A stretch of 14,173 nucleotides of DNA, from the NCBI GenBank assembly GCA_016927635.1, contig JAFGMJ010000188.1, positions 1 to 14,173 on the forward strand. Direction: 5' to 3'. Source of the stretch: Actinomycetota bacterium. Lineage in GTDB: Bacteria; Actinomycetota; Humimicrobiia; Humimicrobiales; Humimicrobiaceae. Below, in pieces: positions 1-6,868 of the stretch; positions within the stretch are counted from its first letter, which is position 1; each line of letters begins with the position of its first letter. A program made the position numbers and the translations under genes. The notes below the pieces were generated by a model. That model was not told the origin of the DNA. It worked only from the letters and a program-made list of their open reading frames with translations, and ran no database searches.

Positions 1-1095
1 AAAACCAATGCCTGACGCAATAAGTGCACCGGTGCTGTTATTGGCCTTTGACGCTATGTAAAAGCATCTCCATATTATAAGAGCAATAAATAAAATCACA
101 ATAACTGCCCCAAAGAAACCCAGCTCTTCGCCAATAACAGAAAAAATAAAATCTGTATGATGTTCAGGCACATAATTGAGATTTGTCTGCTTGCCAAGGA
201 AAAGCCCTTTGCCCCATATGCCCCCGGAACCTATTGCAAGTTTTGACTGGAAAAGATTATAACCTATTCCCTGCTTCTCTATATCTGGTTTCATAAAAAC
301 AAGGATTCTGTCAAGCTGGTACTGTTTTACAAGACCTGTTTTGATTGCAACAAAAAACCCGCCGGCAGTAGCTGCAAGTATTCCAAAAAAATAAAAAAGG
401 TTTGCTCCGGAAACAAAAAGCATCCCCATAAAAGTCAAAAAGAAGATTAATGCTGTACCGTAATCAGGCTCAAGCATCACAAGTATTATACACATGACCG
501 CTACAAGAAGAGAAAGTGCCACCTTTTTAAAACCCACAGAGTTTGATTTTTGGCGCGGCCATTTAGAAAGAATGACAGCGTTTACAAGCACCATCAGTAT
601 TTTAGAAAATTCCGATGGCTGTATGGATGAGATTTTCAAATCTATCCAGCTTTTTGAACCGTTGACTTCATAACCAAAAATAAGCACCCCTACCAGCAAA
701 CCTATAATAAATATCAATGGAAGCCACCAGATTTTTTTTAAAAAACGGTAATTTGTAAACTGTATAATTACAAAAACCGCCGCAGCGCCTATGAGCCAGA
801 AACCCTGTTTTTTTAAATAAAACATTGGGTCTGAAACATCATTAGGCATGCTGTATTTTGTTGCGCTGTAGATTATTAATACGCCAAATCCTGACAGAAG
901 AAATACCAGCAAGGGCAGTATGAAATCAAATCTGAGGACCCTTTTCTTTTTTTCATTGATATATGCACCTGAAAACCCTGTTTGAGCTTCAATGCTACCA
1001 GCAGAAGCAGCCTTTTCGTTTAAATATCTGCTTTGGGCACTATTTATCTGCCCGTAGCTTTTGTCTTTTAAATTATTATTTTCATAATTTTTCAT
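1..1095 (-). CDS. rodA: RodA, SEDS-family peptidoglycan glycosyltransferase (3' end cut by window edge)
   Basis: RodA polymerises lipid II into glycan strands for side-wall synthesis, working in the membrane with PBP2. I translated 365 residues from an ATG at 1095; the C-terminus lies beyond base 1. Family signatures are clear: GSKSWIDL near residue 146, QPSEFSK near 159, EPDYGTALI near 209, SKLAIGSGGIWGKG near 284, and PEHHTDFIFSVIGEELGF near 310. Asp315 in HHTDF corresponds to the essential aspartate known in SEDS proteins. Many hydrophobic membrane segments begin at about residue 56. The first 55 residues are polar and longer than the usual RodA N-terminus. The start is constrained by an in-frame TAA three codons upstream. 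It lies 42 bases after mrdA with only a weak ribosome site. FtsW or SpoVE would share the fold, but position right after mreBCD-mrdA favours RodA. Confidence 0.95.
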   Translation of the reverse strand, partial: MKNYENNNLKDKSYGQINSAQSRYLNEKAASAGSIEAQTGFSGAYINEKKKRVLRFDFILPLLVFLLSGFGVLIIYSATKYSMPNDVSDPMFYLKKQGFWLIGAAAVFVIIQFTNYRFLKKIWWLPLIFIIGLLVGVLIFGYEVNGSKSWIDLKISSIQPSEFSKILMVLVNAVILSKWPRQKSNSVGFKKVALSLLVAVMCIILVMLEPDYGTALIFFLTFMGMLFVSGANLFYFFGILAATAGGFFVAIKTGLVKQYQLDRILVFMKPDIEKQGIGYNLFQSKLAIGSGGIWGKGLFLGKQTNLNYVPEHHTDFIFSVIGEELGFFGAVIVILFIALIIWRCFYIASKANNSTGALIASGIGF

Positions 1096-1137
1096 AGCAT
1101 TTTACATAAAATTAAATTATCCAACCCGGTATAAATA

Positions 1138-3018
1138 TCATTTACCATTGTCCAGACCAAATAAATAGTCAAGCACCTCCCTGGCAACAGGTCCGGCAGA
1201 GCTAGAACCGCCGCCAGCCTGCTCGATCATTACAACAACTATGTATTCAGGATTATTAACAGGAGCATAGCATACAAACCATGCCGAGTCCTGTTTACCT
1301 GCTACCTCAGCTGTACCGGTCTTGCCTGCCACCGGTATCTCACTTAAAGGAAATCCGAAAAATCTTCCCGCAGCAGTTCCCTGCGAAACGACCTGCAGCA
1401 TACCTTTTTCAATTATTTCAAGATATGTGCTGTTAAGATTAAGATTCTGTGGTTCACTTTCGCCCAAATCTACCATCACATCGCCTGAAGGAGTCTTAAT
1501 CTCCATGCCTACATGAGGAATATGTTTTACACCCCTGTTTATAAGTATTGAATAGGCCTGGGCCATCTGCAGGGGTGATACAAGTATGTCGCCCTGTCCA
1601 ATCGACATATTCACAGTATCCCCTGGAAACCATATGTTTTTGCCAGTCTGGCCCTTAAAATACTCTTTTTTCCATTCCCTGTCGGGTATAATACCTGCAT
1701 CTTCTGAAGATATATCAATACCTGTCTTTTGCCCGAATCCAAAAATCCTTGAATATTTTTGCATAAGTTCATCAAGGTTGTTGTTTTTTAAAAAAAGCTC
1801 ATAGCCAACCTGGTAAAAAAATATATCACAGGAATTTTTTATGGCATCAAAAATGTTTTCTGCGCCATGCCCGCTTTTTAGCCAGCAGGACTTGGGAAAA
1901 TCCTGCCCGAGCCCATACCAGGTCCCTGCACAATTTATATGCCTGCCTGTGTTTATTATATCTTCGCTCAGGCCAGCATAAGCCGTGACAAGCTTAAACA
2001 CCGATCCGGGCGCATAACCCATTACTGCCCTGTTGTTTAAAGGAAAATGGTTCTGCGCATCGTTTAGATAAGCCCAGGCTTTTGCCGATATTCCTCCAGT
2101 AAAAACTGAAGGATCGTATGTAGGGTAACTGGCCATGGCTATTATTTCGTCTTTATCAGGGTCGAGCACAACTATTGAACCGCCCGGAGCAAGATAATTC
2201 TCATCGGTGCCAGTAATTTTTTTTTCACGTATTTGCAGAATGGACTCTGCAAGTATTTCCTCTATTTCTCTCTGTATGTCAATATCTATGGTAAGATAAA
2301 GATCGTTGCCACATATATAAGCTTTTTCTTCAACGATGCTTTTCGGGCGGCCCAGAGGGTCGACTTCATAGGTTATTTTTCCCTTGTTTCCTCTTAAAAG
2401 CTGTTCATAGACAAGCTCGACTCCGGTCAGGCCTATCTGGTCACCACCTTCATAACCAACACTGTACTGGCTTAATTTAAGCTTTTCTTCATCTATCTCT
2501 CCGGTGTAACCGAGTATGTGGGATGCAAGGCTTCCATATTCATATTCCCTTAAAAATACATTGATTATTTCTACGCCTGGAAGCATTGCGCTGTTTTCCT
2601 TAAAATATATCATTGTGCGGTAATCAATATTCTGCTTTAAGATAATCCGCTCAAGATATGAAATATTGCTCTTCTGTATTTTTTCTTTTATTTTAAAAAT
2701 ACTCATATTCAATTTTTCAGCAAGTATTTTCATAGTTTCTTCATTTCCGGCAACAACTCTTGGGTCCACTGATACAGCAGGGACGGGTATGCTTCTTACA
2801 AGCAGCTTTCCATTTCGGTCATATATATTACCTCTTGGGGCAGCAACATTTACAGACCTTAAAATATTCTCACTTGCTTCCTGCGCATATATTTCCCCGC
2901 TCATTATCTGAAGAAAATACAGCCGCACCGTTAGAACAATTGCAAGAATGAGTAAAAAATATATTATAACTTTAAATCTGGTCTTTATATGTGAATCCAA
3001 TTTCCTCGCTTCTTTCAC
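1138..3018 (-). CDS. mrdA: Penicillin-binding protein 2, elongation-specific transpeptidase
   Basis: Class B PBP that cross-links new side-wall peptidoglycan as the partner of RodA. The 626 residues are of normal length. An N-terminal membrane anchor lies at about residues 15-38. The dimerisation/pedestal region follows, with APRGNIYDRNG at 60-70. The transpeptidase domain then carries the three catalytic motifs: SVFK (Ser339 nucleophile, Lys342), SCD (396-398) and KTGTA (566-570). A GYAPGSVFK context and SIGQGDILVSPLQMA (472-486) are typical of PBP2. The first codon is GTG at 3018, overlapping the end of mreD by 47 bases. A TTG at 3000, with GAGG close upstream, is an alternative that would remove six residues and keep the anchor. 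No ATG is available before the membrane segment. The overlap suggests translational coupling to mreD. Confidence 0.95.
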   Translation of the reverse strand: MKEARKLDSHIKTRFKVIIYFLLILAIVLTVRLYFLQIMSGEIYAQEASENILRSVNVAAPRGNIYDRNGKLLVRSIPVPAVSVDPRVVAGNEETMKILAEKLNMSIFKIKEKIQKSNISYLERIILKQNIDYRTMIYFKENSAMLPGVEIINVFLREYEYGSLASHILGYTGEIDEEKLKLSQYSVGYEGGDQIGLTGVELVYEQLLRGNKGKITYEVDPLGRPKSIVEEKAYICGNDLYLTIDIDIQREIEEILAESILQIREKKITGTDENYLAPGGSIVVLDPDKDEIIAMASYPTYDPSVFTGGISAKAWAYLNDAQNHFPLNNRAVMGYAPGSVFKLVTAYAGLSEDIINTGRHINCAGTWYGLGQDFPKSCWLKSGHGAENIFDAIKNSCDIFFYQVGYELFLKNNNLDELMQKYSRIFGFGQKTGIDISSEDAGIIPDREWKKEYFKGQTGKNIWFPGDTVNMSIGQGDILVSPLQMAQAYSILINRGVKHIPHVGMEIKTPSGDVMVDLGESEPQNLNLNSTYLEIIEKGMLQVVSQGTAAGRFFGFPLSEIPVAGKTGTAEVAGKQDSAWFVCYAPVNNPEYIVVVMIEQAGGGSSSAGPVAREVLDYLFGLDNGK

Positions 3019-3490
3019 TACCTGCTTTTAGCAGCGGAAATACCAAAAACATAATAACTATATTACAAATCGGATTTATTATCATCTCAAGGCCAAGAGC
3101 TGCAGTATCAGAGCTTATGCTGAACAAATAATAAATGCCGGTGGATAGAAGAAGATTTGCTTCTGTAAAAAAGAATATAAGCAGTATAAAAATATATATC
3201 TTTTTTTTAAACCCGATAGACATTATCCTGCCGGTAAAATAACCGCTCATGCTGTAAAGAAGAGCGCTGACTCCCACAACCCTGCCAACCATTAAATCCA
3301 GGAGCATACCTGCGACAAATCCGCTAACAAGTCCATATATGCCTCCATCAAATACAGCTATTCCAATTACTGCAACAAGTATAATATCAACATTTATATT
3401 AAAAATCTTAAGCTGTTCAAAAAATGAAAGCTGTATTACTATGCAGGCTATTAAAAATATAAAATGTGCAAATCTTAAGAGTATTTTCAC
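2972..3490 (-). CDS. mreD: Rod shape-determining membrane protein MreD
   Basis: MreD is a small integral membrane protein of the elongasome that binds MreC and helps control PBP2/RodA. The 172 residues are mostly hydrophobic, with about five or six membrane segments (roughly 5-22, 34-50, 52-68, 72-90, 98-122, 137-155). The glycine-rich stretch GIYGLVSGFVAGMLLDL at about 50-66 matches the conserved MreD core. The start is GTG at 3490, two bases after the mreC stop. Its ribosome site AAAGGA, five bases before the GTG, is formed by the last codons of mreC. The 3' end overlaps mrdA. The C-terminal tail from residue 156 is charged and probably cytoplasmic. MreD sequences diverge strongly, so the call rests on topology, this core and position between mreC and mrdA. 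Confidence 0.9.
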   Translation of the reverse strand: MKILLRFAHFIFLIACIVIQLSFFEQLKIFNINVDIILVAVIGIAVFDGGIYGLVSGFVAGMLLDLMVGRVVGVSALLYSMSGYFTGRIMSIGFKKKIYIFILLIFFFTEANLLLSTGIYYLFSISSDTAALGLEMIINPICNIVIMFLVFPLLKAGSERSEEIGFTYKDQI

Positions 3491-3492
3491 TT

Positions 3493-4305
3493 TTATCCTT
3501 TAATTACAAGCACATGTTCAAGTTTCTTGAAATCCACAAATGGTTCCACCTCTATCTGCCTGTAAAGGTTCTGTTCAGCGATGCCGATTCTTTTTATCCT
3601 TCCAATAAGGATTTCTGGCGGAATATACTGCCCGTATTCAGAGGTAATCAGTATATCGCCTTTAAAGACCAAATCATCTGATGCTATGTAATTTAAATAG
3701 ATTTTCCTGTCGGTCGAGCCTTCAACAAGTCCAAGCTTTCTGGAGGAAAGTATCCTTGCGCCTATGCTGCTTTGCGGGTCAGACAGAAGCCTTACACTGC
3801 TTGATTCGCTCGAAGCCAGCACAATAACTCCCACCAGCCCATCTTCATTTACAACTGCCATCCCTTCGACCACACCATCGCTCTTGCCTTTATTTATAAG
3901 AACTTCAGACTGCCATTTTGTATTATAATATCCGATGACTTTTGCAGGAACTGTTCCATAATCGCTTCTTATATCAATACCTATAAGCTTGCGAAGTGCG
4001 TCATTTTCTATTTTCAGGTTTATATTTTCTGAATAGTCTTTTGTAATCAGGGCATTTTCCTGGCGAAGCTTTTCAAGCTTATCCCTCAGGCCGAAATAGT
4101 CCTTAATGCCTGCAAAAAATGATGAAACAGGCCTGAAAAGCTGATAGGTTTTTTCCTGTACAGGTCTGAAATAATCAAGTGCAGCAGATTTAAATCTTGT
4201 AAATGCATCGGACTGCCTGAAGCTTACCGTTATGACAGTTATGCATATAATTATTATAAGAACTAAAATAATTATATTTTTGAGACTTTTTCTTTCCGGA
4301 GCCAT
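3493..4305 (-). CDS. mreC: Rod shape-determining protein MreC
   Basis: MreC is a bitopic membrane protein whose extracytoplasmic part self-assembles and activates PBP2 in the elongasome. The 270 residues show a short basic N-terminus, one membrane helix at about residues 10-28, a coiled-coil stretch rich in Leu, Lys and Glu at about 70-108, and a beta-rich domain. In that domain VIGYYNTKWQSEVLINKG (123-140), GVVEGMAVVNEDGLVGVI (144-161) and LLSDPQSSIGA (173-183) are family hallmarks. Length is normal. The ATG at 4305 is the only plausible start ahead of the membrane helix. It lacks a recognisable ribosome site: an 8-base-arm palindrome occupies the space just before it. It follows mreB by 62 bases and almost abuts mreD. 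Confidence 0.95.
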   Translation of the reverse strand: MAPERKSLKNIIILVLIIIICITVITVSFRQSDAFTRFKSAALDYFRPVQEKTYQLFRPVSSFFAGIKDYFGLRDKLEKLRQENALITKDYSENINLKIENDALRKLIGIDIRSDYGTVPAKVIGYYNTKWQSEVLINKGKSDGVVEGMAVVNEDGLVGVIVLASSESSSVRLLSDPQSSIGARILSSRKLGLVEGSTDRKIYLNYIASDDLVFKGDILITSEYGQYIPPEILIGRIKRIGIAEQNLYRQIEVEPFVDFKKLEHVLVIKG

Positions 4306-4321
4306 TTATGGTTACCATAAA
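4305..4321. repeat. Palindrome at the mreC translation start
   Basis: TTTATGGT and ACCATAAA form perfect 8-base arms around a single central base. One arm touches the last base of the mreC start codon, so the element sits where a ribosome binding site would be expected. No GGAG-type sequence is visible there. It could be an operator half-site pair, a weak hairpin limiting mreC translation, or chance in AT-rich DNA. A one-base loop cannot fold as drawn in RNA, so a duplex-DNA binding site or a hairpin with fewer pairs is more realistic. Confidence 0.4.
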
Positions 4322-4367
4322 AACTGTAAAATAATAATTTTTAAAATAAACTAAGCTAAAAAGCCTG

Positions 4368-5396
4368 CTACTTTGAATATCTGAGATATTTTTTCAATGT
4401 ATTGAAATCTTCTGCACATTTGCCGGCTCCAAGAGCTACTGCTCCCAGCGGCTCGGGAGCGATAAACACCGGGCAATGAGTTTCTCTGCTTATTCTTTCA
4501 GTAAGACCCTTAAGGAGCGCACCGCCTCCGCTAAGTACAATACCTCTTTTCATAATATCTGAGGATAACTCCGGTGGAGTGGTATCAAGTACCTCAACAA
4601 CAGAGTTTATTATATCACTCAAGGTCTTTTCAAGCGCAGACCTCATCTGCTGGCTGGTAATTATAATGGTTTTTGGAAGACCTGTTACCAGGTCTCTGCC
4701 GTTGACCTCCATCTTGCCTTCATTTTCAAGAGGAAATGCAGATCCTATTTCCATTTTTATTTTTTCTGCAGTGCTTTCCCCGATAAGAAGGTTATTTTCT
4801 TTTTTTAAATAATATATTATTGCTTCATCCAGTTCATCCCCACCTATTCTGAGTGACTGGTATGCGACAATTCCTCCAAGCGATATGACAGCAACTTCTG
4901 AGGTCCCTCCGCCTATATCTATTATCATGCTTCCGGTCGGTTCATCTATGGGCAGCCCGGCGCCTATAGCTGCAGCAAGGGGCTCCTCAATCGTATATGC
5001 AGACCTTGCCCCCGCATGTTCAATTGCTTCCACCACAGCTTTTTTTTCTACTGCTGTTATGCCTGAAGGTACGCATATGACCACTCTGGGCCTGGCTATT
5101 GCCATATTGCGGTGGACTTTTTGTATAAAATACCTGAGCATTCTTTCAGTTGTATCAAAATCAGCAATAACCCCATCCTTAAGAGGTCTTATAGCTATAA
5201 TATTGCCAGGAGTACGGCCAACCATCCTTTTTGCTTCGCTTCCAACCGCAAGTATTTTCTTGTTTTCCTTATCGATTGCAACAATAGAGGGCTCGTTCAT
5301 AACCATGCCCCTATTTTTTACATAGACCAGGGTGTTTGCGGTTCCCAGGTCTATACCCATATCCCTGCCTATTACATTTAGAAAAAAATCAAACAT
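4368..5396 (-). CDS. mreB: Actin-like rod shape-determining protein MreB
   Basis: MreB is a bacterial actin that forms membrane-associated ATP-dependent filaments and orients the elongasome. The 342 residues match the normal length. Nucleotide-binding motifs are intact: phosphate-1 [13 protein letters not shown] (14-26), [15 protein letters not shown] (136-150) with the catalytic glutamate region, phosphate-2 [18 protein letters not shown] (159-176), and the adenosine motif [11 protein letters not shown] (288-298). The N-terminal [10 protein letters not shown] is hydrophobic and may help membrane attachment. The ATG at 5396 has a good ribosome site, AAGGAG, about nine bases upstream. It is the first gene of the mreB-mreC-mreD-mrdA-rodA set and has the largest upstream gap in the window (105 bases), where a promoter may lie. 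Mbl or MreBH paralogs cannot be excluded, but operon position favours MreB. Confidence 0.97.
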   Translation of the reverse strand: MFDFFLNVIGRDMGIDLGTANTLVYVKNRGMVMNEPSIVAIDKENKKILAVGSEAKRMVGRTPGNIIAIRPLKDGVIADFDTTERMLRYFIQKVHRNMAIARPRVVICVPSGITAVEKKAVVEAIEHAGARSAYTIEEPLAAAIGAGLPIDEPTGSMIIDIGGGTSEVAVISLGGIVAYQSLRIGGDELDEAIIYYLKKENNLLIGESTAEKIKMEIGSAFPLENEGKMEVNGRDLVTGLPKTIIITSQQMRSALEKTLSDIINSVVEVLDTTPPELSSDIMKRGIVLSGGGALLKGLTERISRETHCPVFIAPEPLGAVALGAGKCAEDFNTLKKYLRYSK

Positions 5397-5464
5397 CTGC
5401 TGTCTCTCCTTATTTAAAACTTGCTGGCATTTTAACCATATTAAAAAATTTTTTTAAAGTCATC

Positions 5465-5492
5465 AGAATAATTATTTTAAAAATACTGACAA
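5465..5492 (-). promoter_or_regulatory. Candidate sigma-70-type promoter before mreB
   Basis: On the minus strand TTGTCA (5492-5487) is followed after 16 bases by TATTCT (5470-5465), matching the -35 consensus in 5 of 6 positions and the -10 consensus in 4 of 6. It lies in the 105-base maf-mreB gap, about 70 bases before the mreB start. The region is very AT-rich, so chance matches are easy. If real, it would let the elongasome genes be transcribed separately from the upstream genes. Confidence 0.35.
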
Positions 5493-5501
5493 AATAAAAG
5501 C

Positions 5502-6131
5502 TCAAATATATTCCCTGCTGTAGCCCAGCCCGGCAAGAAGATAGAAAAACTTCTGCACAGGAAAACCTGTTACATTGAAAAAGCAGCCGCTTACACTTTT
5601 TACGAAAATACTGCCGTAACCCGAAATATCATATGCCCCGGCCTTATCATACACATCCTCTTTTTCAAGATATCTTTCTATTAATCCGCTGCTAAGCTTT
5701 TCAAATACAACCTTTGTCACAGCATATCCGCTTGCTTTTCTGCCGTTTGACGCATCTATAAGAGTTACGCCAGTGATTGCCAGATGGCTTCTGCCGGAAA
5801 GGGCTTGTAAATAACTTTTGGCTTCTTGCTTATTTGCAGGTTTTCCGAAATATCTACCCTTTAAAAATATAACAGTGTCAAAACCTGCAATAACAGTGCC
5901 AGGATTTACTGGATTTTTCATTATAATATTGCTATAAGCAAATTGCGCCTTGGCATTGCTGTTAAAAGTGGCAGTTTTATAAGGACTTTTGAATTTCTTT
6001 TCAACAACACCCAGCCCCTCCATCACTTCAAAATCCAGCTTTAACTTCTGCAGCAAAAGCTTTCTTCTTGGCGAAGCAGAAGCAAGAATTACTCTTAAAT
6101 TTTTTTGTTTATTCTTTTCTTCTTCTTCCAA
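5502..6131 (-). CDS. maf: Maf/Ham1-like nucleoside triphosphate pyrophosphatase, divergent
   Basis: Maf proteins hydrolyse non-canonical or excess nucleoside triphosphates to monophosphates and are linked to septum and shape control. The 209 residues show VILASASPRRKLLL (14-27, phosphate-binding SxSPRR), IAGFDTVI (81-88, with conserved acidic Asp85), GKPANKQEA (96-104), SGRSH (112-116) and DKAGAYDISGYGSIFV (162-177). Several positions differ from the family pattern as I know it: Phe in place of Ala before DT, VVE where an acidic DE pair is usual (about 42-44), and Cys183 where Asp is common in the SGD(Y/F)xNVxG region. The codon at 6131 is TTG, with an in-frame TAG three codons upstream; no ATG is available. 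It overlaps the upstream small gene by 23 bases, suggesting coupling. Substrate class (dTTP/UTP versus modified GTP/CTP) is not settled; GAY favours the former. Confidence 0.88.
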   Translation of the reverse strand: MEEEEKNKQKNLRVILASASPRRKLLLQKLKLDFEVMEGLGVVEKKFKSPYKTATFNSNAKAQFAYSNIIMKNPVNPGTVIAGFDTVIFLKGRYFGKPANKQEAKSYLQALSGRSHLAITGVTLIDASNGRKASGYAVTKVVFEKLSSGLIERYLEKEDVYDKAGAYDISGYGSIFVKSVSGCFFNVTGFPVQKFFYLLAGLGYSREYI

Positions 6132-6366
6132 TATCCGCTATCAATACCCCTATCAGTATGCCGATTATAGCAGCCAGGGTGATATTAACATGTATGCCAA
6201 AACTTACATCTATAAGGTAAAGATTAAGGCTTAGCTGGTCTGTGCCCACTTTCAAGCCTCTGTCAAGTATCGGGATTATATCCTTTAAAACATGACCGAC
6301 TATTGCACCGAGAACCCCGCTTACAAGTATTATAAAAAAAGTAAGCACGCCTCTTCTTCTTTTCAT
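6109..6366 (-). CDS. DUF4321-like small membrane protein
   Basis: The 85-residue protein has a basic N-terminus (MKRRRG), a membrane helix at about residues 7-27, a short exposed loop with DQLSLNLYLIDVSFG (43-57), a second helix at about 61-79, and a basic end (GRRRKE). This two-helix plan, the alternating hydrophobic strand before helix two, and the location beside maf resemble DUF4321 proteins I recall from Clostridia. I cannot confirm the family without a profile search, and no function is known to me. The ATG at 6366 has a clear ribosome site, AAAGG, six bases upstream. Its stop lies inside the maf reading frame, and the 23-base overlap points to co-translation with maf. Both ends probably face the cytoplasm by the positive-inside rule. 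Confidence 0.75.
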   Translation of the reverse strand: MKRRRGVLTFFIILVSGVLGAIVGHVLKDIIPILDRGLKVGTDQLSLNLYLIDVSFGIHVNITLAAIIGILIGVLIADIGRRRKE

Positions 6367-6396
6367 AAAAAACCTTTCTAAAGATATTTATCGAGC

Positions 6397-6846
6397 TTAC
6401 TGCTCTGCTTTGCAATAAGGACACACTTTCCAGTCCAGGTTCAATGGTCTTTCGCACTGTACACACAGTTTTTTTAGCTTCTTTCTGCAATTAGGGCAGA
6501 TGATATAGTCCTCTTTTATTTCCTTGCCGCAAGTCGGACAACGCAAGATTGCTGAAGAAAGAAGCATTTCCATTCTTTTTATTTCCAGGTCTCTTTCAAG
6601 TATATCTTCAATATACTCCGGCGGCCTTAAAATAAGATAGATGATAAGCCCAAGATAATTAAATAAAAATACTATAAGCGCCCAGAAAAGAGCGCTTGTA
6701 TTTCTTAGCCTTGCATCCCTGTATGTCCAGTATACAAATGAAAGCCATATAATAATAAGGATGAAGACAATTCCATAAATCATGTATTTCCATGCAGGAT
6801 TTCTGAAAAAGTCCATTATGTTTTCAAAATATTTTAAAAAATCCAT
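6397..6846 (-). CDS. Membrane-anchored double zinc-ribbon protein of unknown function
   Basis: The 149-residue protein has two membrane helices (about 22-40 and 52-73) joined by a basic loop (TYRDARLRN). The second helix region, ALFWALIVFLFNYLGLIIY, resembles the short membrane module found at the N-terminus of phospholipase D/nuclease-type proteins. A charged linker (75-95) leads to four CxxC pairs: CPTC (103-106), CPNC (117-120), CVQC (128-131) and CPYC (142-145). Each couple is separated by ten residues, forming two zinc ribbons in a cytoplasmic tail. I do not recognise a named gene. The ATG at 6846 has a strong ribosome site, GGAGG, four bases upstream. It follows folC by 22 bases and precedes the DUF4321-like gene by 30, so co-transcription is likely. 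Roles in protein or RNA binding are guesses only. Confidence 0.8.
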   Translation of the reverse strand: MDFLKYFENIMDFFRNPAWKYMIYGIVFILIIIWLSFVYWTYRDARLRNTSALFWALIVFLFNYLGLIIYLILRPPEYIEDILERDLEIKRMEMLLSSAILRCPTCGKEIKEDYIICPNCRKKLKKLCVQCERPLNLDWKVCPYCKAEQ

Positions 6847-6868
6847 GAAACCTCCGTAATCTAATAAA

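Noticed and set aside
4885..5325. 146-codon open frame on the plus strand
   Set aside because: Antisense to mreB, whose minus-strand protein is fully conserved; low-complexity Ser/Ile/Ala translation.
5441..5458. A/T palindrome in the maf-mreB gap as a terminator
   Set aside because: The arms are only A and T with no GC stem, so a stable hairpin is unlikely; typical of the AT-rich background.
6263..6490. 75-codon minus-strand frame between the zinc-ribbon and DUF4321-like genes
   Set aside because: Out-of-frame overlap with two better supported genes; translation has no domain-like pattern.
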